A stretch of 6,672 nt of DNA from assembly GCA_964448285.1 (NCBI GenBank), contig CAYUWG010000131.1:1-6672 (forward strand). The letters run 5' to 3'. Positions 1 to 4,527 of the stretch are shown in pieces. Each line of letters begins with the position of its first letter. Positions within the stretch are counted from its first letter, which is position 1. The notes beneath the pieces are model-generated. The model had not been told where the DNA came from and did not search any database. It was given only the letters and a program-made list of their open reading frames with translations. Position numbers and translations under genes: made by a program. The DNA comes from CAYUWG01 sp964448285 (GTDB taxonomy: Bacteria; Bacteroidota; Ignavibacteria; SZUA-365).

Positions 1-200
1 GATGTTAGTGTTCGAGAAGAAAGAGTAGCTCGGTTCATTCATTTTGGATTGCGTGCTGGAGTTGGACTGAAGCCTGTTGAAAAACTTACACTTGCAGTCT
101 TCCACTTCATTGTTTTTCTGAAGTTCATGTCTTAGGTTACCCACCCAAGGCAGAGCGTTCTGCCAGTAGTCGTATCCATCACTTGCGTGAAAGCAAAAGA
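1..200. other. Leader/intergenic region with no confident gene
   Basis: This stretch precedes the lipoprotein gene and gives no convincing protein in any frame. Two open frames overlap here. The + strand frame starting at base 1 runs to a TAG at 133-135 and could be the last 44 codons of an upstream gene. A minus-strand frame is open from base 222 to the left edge, with possible starts at GTG 144 and ATG 42; its product would be rich in Asn, Ser and aromatic residues and would be divergent from the lipoprotein gene. I recognise neither product. The stretch looks more AT-rich than the genes that follow. I found no clear TAnnTTTG or sigma-70 promoter for the downstream gene, although one would be expected here. 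Confidence 0.4.
149..164. repeat. Short inverted repeat upstream of the transglycosylase gene
   Basis: GGCAGA and TCTGCC form a perfect 6-bp stem around the 4-nt loop GCGT, about 37 nt before the chosen ATG. No T-run follows, so it is not a typical intrinsic terminator. It could be a leader hairpin, an operator half-site pair or chance; a 6-bp palindrome is not rare. Confidence 0.25.
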
Positions 201-3005
201 ATGAATCAAAACCGCCACGAATTTAACACGATCACTCCCGCATTTCGGCGGCGACGATTGGCAGTTTCAATCTTGCCCTTTCTGGTTGTCCTTCTTCTCG
301 TCGGATGTTCTTCTCAGAAAGAGACCATCCAGATTCAGGAGAATCCCTCACCGTCATCCGGTTCCATCAATCCAGCCAACGAGCCTTTGCTTCCGAGACC
401 AGCGTTCGACATAGAAAGTATCACGCTAGTGCCGGATGTGAATCTTGTCGACTTGGAACCCCTTCTCGACCGGGCACGACTCCACATCGTTCTTGCGAAT
501 AAAGCACTTCTGAACAAAGACACGATCAGCGCACTCGATCAGTGCATATTGGCAGCCAGCCGTTTGGAGAGACTTACTGCATTTCCGAATCGTGATGTAA
601 CCACGGACTTCAATGAATTGCTTCAGAACCTCGTTTCGATATCGAAGCGGTGCGATCCGTTAAGTCAGTGGCAATTGCCGCAGAGTTTGATCGCAGAAGT
701 TGAACCTCTTGAACAAAGCGCACAGCAAGAGGAAATAGCTCTTCCAACATTGTCATTCAAAGAACCTCCGCCGACAACGATTCCATTGCCGATCAACGAA
801 GACGTAGAACGCAACATCGTGTATTTCTCGACCAAGGTTCGGTCGCACTTCGAGAAATGGTTGGAGCGCTCCACCCGTTACTTTCCGATCATGCGTCCGA
901 TCTTGAAAGAGGAAGGAATGCCCGATGAGATCATCTTCCTGACGATGATCGAAAGCGGAGTCAATCCCATTGCACGTTCGTGGGCGAAGTGTGTCGGACT
1001 CTGGCAATTCCTCAAATCGACAGGTGAGATGTATGGCCTCCGTGGGGATTGGTATTTCGATGATCGCCGCGATCCGGAGAAGGCGACAAGAGCAGCAGCA
1101 CGTCACTTGAGGGACCTTTTCAACCGATACGACGACTGGCATCTTGCGCTTGCTGCCTACAATGCAGGTGCTGGACGAATCGACAGGGCAATCAAACGCA
1201 GCCCGAAGGAGAAACCGAGTTATTGGGATATTCGCCAGTATCTTCCCTCCGAAACCCAGGAATACGTCCCCCGCTACATCGCCGCCTCGATCATCGCGTT
1301 GAATCAGGAAGCGTATGATTTTTCCGAACTCCGATTCCTCGGTCCGCTTGAGCATGATGTCGTTCGCATCGATAACAGTTACGCCATTGCCGACCTTGCC
1401 GAGTGCGTTGGAATTTCTCAAGAGGAATTCACGCTTTACAATCCTCATATCCTCCAGTCGAACACGCCGCCCGACGTCAAGGGTTTTGAGATCAAAGTTC
1501 CGAAAGGTCGTAAAGAGACCTTTGCCTCTAATCTCACAAGTCTGACGCCGGTTCGACGCCCGGAGATGGTCGTTCATAAAGTCCGTCGCGGAGAAACAGT
1601 CCACCGTGTCGCGAAGCTCTACGCCGTTAGCGATGAAGATATTCTTCGTGCAAATGAAATGAGCCGCCCAAGGAAACTTGTCGTTGGCGAGTTGCTGAGA
1701 GTTCCGAAAGTTGATGCAGTCAACACTGTCTCCCTTGCAACGGCTATGGACAATATGAAGGGGGGCTCCTCAGACGAAAGTGACCCGTTGAAAAGAACGA
1801 AAGGCCGGGAACTGCAAACGTACCTTGTCGAATCCGGAATGACCTTGGGGGGGATAGCCCGTCGTTTTAACGTCACGGTTAGTGACTTGATTACATGGAA
1901 TTCGATGAAATCTGAGGACCGTCTCCTTGCCGGAACGGAACTGAAGATTTGGGTTCGACCGGGCGAGGAAGAGAATCTTACAGAGCCTCCAGTGACAGTA
2001 GCCGAGAATAGTGAACAGCAGATTCATCCGATCGTCAAGGCGAAAGCCGCAAGTCCGGAGATCACCCGCCTTGAGCGCTATCGCGTACAGCAGGGGGAAA
2101 CGCTGGCCAGTATTGCTGGGGTCTTTGGTGTGACGATGGATAACATTAAACGATGGAACCGCATGAGATCGAATCAGGTGCGGTCGGGAAAAGTGTTGAA
2201 GATCTATCGTCCGGTTACGACGATCGCGGGAAAGCCTGTTTATGACGCTCAGGAAAAGCCAAAGGACAAAAAGAGTTCTACGCTCTCAACGGAAAGTGAG
2301 AAAGATTCATCAGTGTTGAGTAGGAATACCACACCGACAAAGGTCGAAGCACAGAATCAACAAGCGGCAACGCAGACTTCGAAAACAACGAGTGTAGTCA
2401 CGACTGATGCTGACAATCTATCAAAGACTTCTCCATCAGCAGGCGAAATCCCTCGCGAACACAAGGTTGCAAAGGGAGAAACGCTGTGGAGCATCTCAGA
2501 GCGATACGGATTTTCTCCGTCGGACATCAAACGGTGGAATAACCTTTCGAGCGAATCACTCAAGGCAGGACAAATCCTTAGGCTGGCCGCGCCGCAAGCA
2601 TCGAACACGATCGCAAAGGATTCCAATACGATTGCTCAGAAAGAAGTCGGAGAACAAACGTCAGATTCAGTGAAACCGGAGCGCCACATTGTGGGAAAAG
2701 GCGAAAGCCTTTGGGGAATTGCGAAGCAGTACGGCGTAACTGTGGGCGACCTGATGAAATGGAATGGACTCACCGAAGACCGCGTGCAAGCTGGTCAATC
2801 GCTCGTGATGAAATCTGAATCGGTGGAAAGGCCGCTTGAAGAAATGAAAGCAGAAGTGGTGAAACGGTATGTCGTCGAGAAAGGCGATAATCTCTACTCT
2901 ATTTCCCGGAAGCTTGGAGTATCCGTTAAAGATCTCAACAAGTGGAATCGACTCGAAGGAGTGCTTCAACCGGGACAAGAGCTGACTTACCACGGTCAGG
3001 AATAA
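201..3005 (+). CDS. mltD: MltD-like lipoprotein lytic transglycosylase with LysM array
   Basis: Predicted membrane-bound lytic murein transglycosylase that cleaves the MurNAc-GlcNAc bond of peptidoglycan with formation of 1,6-anhydroMurNAc. The 934-residue protein starts with an Arg-rich n-region, a hydrophobic stretch (about 20-34) and a lipobox LVGC with acylated Cys36. Ser at +2 would favour outer-membrane sorting under the E. coli rule. A helical segment of unknown role (about 55-190) precedes the SLT domain (about 235-345), which shows catalytic Glu251 in IESGVNP, GLWQF at 266-270 and AAYNAG at 318-323. A degenerate LysM-like unit (384-436) and six LysM modules (457-930) follow, split by a Ser/Thr/Lys-rich disordered linker at about 672-750. 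It is much longer than E. coli MltD, which has only two or three LysM modules. ATG 201 is preferred to the in-frame TTG 183 because it gives a normal signal peptide; there is no Shine-Dalgarno, only A-rich sequence. The LCP gene follows 67 nt downstream. Confidence 0.9.
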   Translation: MNQNRHEFNTITPAFRRRRLAVSILPFLVVLLLVGCSSQKETIQIQENPSPSSGSINPANEPLLPRPAFDIESITLVPDVNLVDLEPLLDRARLHIVLANKALLNKDTISALDQCILAASRLERLTAFPNRDVTTDFNELLQNLVSISKRCDPLSQWQLPQSLIAEVEPLEQSAQQEEIALPTLSFKEPPPTTIPLPINEDVERNIVYFSTKVRSHFEKWLERSTRYFPIMRPILKEEGMPDEIIFLTMIESGVNPIARSWAKCVGLWQFLKSTGEMYGLRGDWYFDDRRDPEKATRAAARHLRDLFNRYDDWHLALAAYNAGAGRIDRAIKRSPKEKPSYWDIRQYLPSETQEYVPRYIAASIIALNQEAYDFSELRFLGPLEHDVVRIDNSYAIADLAECVGISQEEFTLYNPHILQSNTPPDVKGFEIKVPKGRKETFASNLTSLTPVRRPEMVVHKVRRGETVHRVAKLYAVSDEDILRANEMSRPRKLVVGELLRVPKVDAVNTVSLATAMDNMKGGSSDESDPLKRTKGRELQTYLVESGMTLGGIARRFNVTVSDLITWNSMKSEDRLLAGTELKIWVRPGEEENLTEPPVTVAENSEQQIHPIVKAKAASPEITRLERYRVQQGETLASIAGVFGVTMDNIKRWNRMRSNQVRSGKVLKIYRPVTTIAGKPVYDAQEKPKDKKSSTLSTESEKDSSVLSRNTTPTKVEAQNQQAATQTSKTTSVVTTDADNLSKTSPSAGEIPREHKVAKGETLWSISERYGFSPSDIKRWNNLSSESLKAGQILRLAAPQASNTIAKDSNTIAQKEVGEQTSDSVKPERHIVGKGESLWGIAKQYGVTVGDLMKWNGLTEDRVQAGQSLVMKSESVERPLEEMKAEVVKRYVVEKGDNLYSISRKLGVSVKDLNKWNRLEGVLQPGQELTYHGQE
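1350..1508 (+). other. Degenerate LysM-like module directly after the SLT domain
   Basis: Residues 384-436 of the transglycosylase read like a divergent LysM: a hydrophobic strand (VVRI), a helix containing the AxxxGIS motif, a TLYNPHI segment in place of the usual LxxWN, and a closing KVP strand. A unit of this kind sits in the same place in many MltD-type proteins. It lacks the GxxLxxIA opening of the six canonical copies, so a standard LysM search may miss it. Confidence 0.55.
1569..2990 (+). repeat. Array of six LysM peptidoglycan-binding modules
   Basis: The modules lie at residues about 457-503, 539-585, 626-669, 753-795, 828-871 and 889-930 (nt 1569-1709, 1815-1955, 2076-2207, 2457-2585, 2682-2813, 2865-2990). 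Each has the V..G.tl..Ia...gV...di..WN opening and helix and the closing l..Gq.L strand. LysM binds GlcNAc-containing glycans, so the array should tether the enzyme to the wall. Copies 2-6 keep the WN dipeptide; copy 1 has AN. Linker lengths differ: the longest (about 83 residues, low complexity) separates copies 3 and 4, splitting the array into two groups of three. Confidence 0.88.
2601..2642 (+). repeat. Imperfect 21-nt tandem duplication in a LysM linker
   Basis: Two adjacent 21-nt units encode SNTIAKD and SNTIAQK in the linker between LysM 4 and LysM 5. They match at 14 of 21 bases by my count, with several differences at silent positions, so the duplication, if real, is old. It has no obvious function beyond lengthening the linker. 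Confidence 0.4.
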
Positions 3006-3014
3006 CGTGTATTC

Positions 3015-3039
3015 CGTTTGCGACGCTCACTCGCAAACG
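3015..3039. terminator. Perfect 9-bp hairpin between genes 1 and 2 (possible terminator or processing site)
   Basis: CGTTTGCGA (3015-3023) and TCGCAAACG (3031-3039) are exact reverse complements around the 7-nt loop CGCTCAC. The structure starts 9 nt after the transglycosylase stop codon and ends 33 nt before the LCP start. No T-run follows on either strand, so it is not a textbook intrinsic terminator. It could attenuate read-through, protect the 3' end of the upstream message, or be a copy of a dispersed palindromic repeat. The inverted repeat is certain; its role is not. Confidence 0.45.
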
Positions 3040-3072
3040 ATCATTCGATAAAAACACCGACAACACGCTCAC

Positions 3073-4440
3073 ATGAATCGCATTGAGCGACATCAGGCAT
3101 TGCGCAGAATTCGGAAAAGGATTTTTCTGAAGAGGACTCTCGTCAGCACCATTGTGGTTATCGGCTTTTTCTTCGGTTGGGAAATGCTCTCGGAATACAG
3201 CCCGATCGAATATACCCCGCCGCCTCCCGTAGCTGTCGGCGAGCGCCTCGTTGCCGGCGCAACAGAAGGAGTTGCAGATGGAATCAACGCGACGTTTGAA
3301 ACCGCCTTGCCGAAACGAAGGGACGTCATGAAGCGGAGTTTTCTTGCAAAGGTTGAGAAGTCTGTCAAGCAAACCCTTGAAAGCGTGACTGATGATACGC
3401 TCACGCTCCCTATCCTGCGTCGAAGTGTGGATACCGTTAAAGTAATCGCGGCAAGTCGTGACGTTCAGCCGAAGCCGCTGCAGAGCTATGTAAACATTTT
3501 GCTCATCGGTCTCGATACCCGGATGGGAAAATCGCGCGGTCGTGCCGATGCCATCCACCTTTTTTCGCTCGACCTTGAGACTCCGTCTATTACGATCACG
3601 GCGATTCCGCGAGGGACGCCCTATCGACTCGGCTACGAGAATCCGTCAAGCAACATCATCTCCCATGTGCGCTCCGCACGGGGAAGGGAAGCATTGATCA
3701 AAGCTGTCAGAACGATGGTTCGGAAGACCGACATTCCGTACTTCGTCGAGGTCGGATTTTCGCAAGCTATTGGCGTGCTCGAACTACTCGGCTACGACGA
3801 TCCGATGATGGAACTACAGGCGTTGCGCATGAGAAAGGGTTTCCAGCATGGCGATCACGATCGGGCTTACAATCAAGCGTTGTTTCTCAAACGCGCGCTT
3901 CCGATGGTGTTGAGGAAGGCTGAGGGCTTGACGGGTGAATTACTCCTTTCAGCCGGTCTTCGGCTCGTTGAAACCAACCTTCCAAAAGAGTTTTGCCAGG
4001 GTTTGATTTACACATTGAATGATGCCGGTTTCAATCGTTCTGCGAAAAATATCCACGTCGAAGTGTTCGGAAAATTCAAAGAACGATTCGCAGGCAGGAG
4101 TGAACACTTCGATGCGTCACACACCGTTGCTCGCGTGAATTTCGAGAACTTCGACTCAACGACAACAACACGAGCAGAGCGTCTCATCCGCAACGCGCTT
4201 TCGGATGCGGTGAAGCCCAATGTAAGTCCGGCGTCCGTAAAGGGCTCGCTATGGAACATGTTCCGGCAGCGCGCCTGGCTGCAAATTCCCGACAAACACG
4301 TGCGGGTTCTCCTGCGTGATTCTCTTGCTGCGAGTCTTCGAAGGAATTGCTTGCTGTTGAAGGATACGCTATCGATTCTGACGATCGAGCGGACGATGAA
4401 CGCGGATAATGTTCTCCTGCAACTTGGAGCAAATCCGTAA
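3073..4440 (+). CDS. LytR-CpsA-Psr (LCP) family glycan phosphotransferase, divergent
   Basis: LCP enzymes move polyprenyl-phosphate-linked glycans onto an acceptor, usually peptidoglycan, outside the cytoplasmic membrane. This 455-residue protein has a basic N-terminus (1-21), one membrane segment (about 22-36, N-in) and a proline-rich stretch (PPPP near 50). A helical region of about 90 residues that I cannot assign follows, then the LCP core from NILLIG at 141. Residues expected to bind Mg2+ and pyrophosphate appear present: Asp148 (GLDTR), Asp159 (GRADAI), Arg180 (IPRGT), Arg252 and Arg254 (LRMR), Arg264 and Gln268 (GDHDRAYNQ). The usual IPRDT is IPRGT. The C-terminal part (about 325-455) matches no domain I know and is not a clear LytR_C. 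ATG 3073 gives a sound membrane anchor and has no Shine-Dalgarno. The gene may be co-transcribed with the transglycosylase if the intervening hairpin is read through. Family confidence is good; the substrate is unknown. Confidence 0.78.
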   Translation: MNRIERHQALRRIRKRIFLKRTLVSTIVVIGFFFGWEMLSEYSPIEYTPPPPVAVGERLVAGATEGVADGINATFETALPKRRDVMKRSFLAKVEKSVKQTLESVTDDTLTLPILRRSVDTVKVIAASRDVQPKPLQSYVNILLIGLDTRMGKSRGRADAIHLFSLDLETPSITITAIPRGTPYRLGYENPSSNIISHVRSARGREALIKAVRTMVRKTDIPYFVEVGFSQAIGVLELLGYDDPMMELQALRMRKGFQHGDHDRAYNQALFLKRALPMVLRKAEGLTGELLLSAGLRLVETNLPKEFCQGLIYTLNDAGFNRSAKNIHVEVFGKFKERFAGRSEHFDASHTVARVNFENFDSTTTTRAERLIRNALSDAVKPNVSPASVKGSLWNMFRQRAWLQIPDKHVRVLLRDSLAASLRRNCLLLKDTLSILTIERTMNADNVLLQLGANP

Positions 4441-4459
4441 AACGAAGACGCAATCGTGA

Positions 4460-4490
4460 TTGGAACTTCATGGTAGCGGGAGTATCTTTT
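4460..4490 (+). promoter_or_regulatory. Candidate Bacteroidota-type promoter for the S8 protease
   Basis: TTG at 4460-4462 and TATCTTTT at 4483-4490 are separated by 20 nt. The second element matches the Bacteroidota -7 consensus TAnnTTTG except at the last base. Transcription would begin just before or around 4497, leaving a leader of about 25-30 nt before ATG 4524. The elements are short and AT-rich, so chance is possible. Confidence 0.35.
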
Positions 4491-4494
4491 TTCA

Positions 4495-4527
4495 ATGAAA
4501 TCCCAACAACAATTGTATCGCATATGA
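4495..4527 (+). other. Short upstream ORF overlapping the protease start
   Basis: ATG 4495 opens a 10-codon frame (MKSQQQLYRI) that ends with TGA at 4525-4527. This stop overlaps the protease ATG at 4524-4526 as ATGA, the arrangement seen in translationally coupled genes. No Shine-Dalgarno precedes it. It may be a leader peptide that feeds ribosomes to the protease start, or a chance ORF; if transcription starts at or after 4495 it would not be translated. Confidence 0.25.

Noticed and set aside
753..1604. Long open frame (283 codons) on the minus strand inside the transglycosylase gene
   Set aside because: It lies opposite the SLT and early LysM coding sequence, whose motifs are clear on the + strand. 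Its product is rich in Arg and Cys and shows no domain; it is a shadow frame.
2407..2673. 88-codon + strand frame inside the transglycosylase gene
   Set aside because: It is out of frame with LysM 4, which is well conserved; the product is basic and featureless.
1569..2990. CRISPR-like or DNA-level repeat array
   Set aside because: The periodic similarity is at protein level (LysM modules) with variable spacing and diverged DNA, so it is not a CRISPR array or satellite.
3015..3060. A firm intrinsic terminator call for the 3015-3039 hairpin
   Set aside because: No run of T follows the stem on either strand, so only the inverted repeat itself is certain.
2935..3558. 207-codon minus-strand frame over the gene 1/gene 2 junction
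   Set aside because: It covers the end of LysM 6, the hairpin spacer and the LCP N-terminus, with no recognisable product or start context. The + strand proteins explain the region better.
4485..4500. T-run at 4487-4492 as a terminator for the LCP gene
   Set aside because: I could find no stable stem directly upstream of the T-run; it fits better as part of the -7 promoter element.
4470..4523. Upstream in-frame ATG 4470 as the protease start
   Set aside because: It would put 18 residues before a good signal peptide and would start upstream of the candidate promoter's -7 element.
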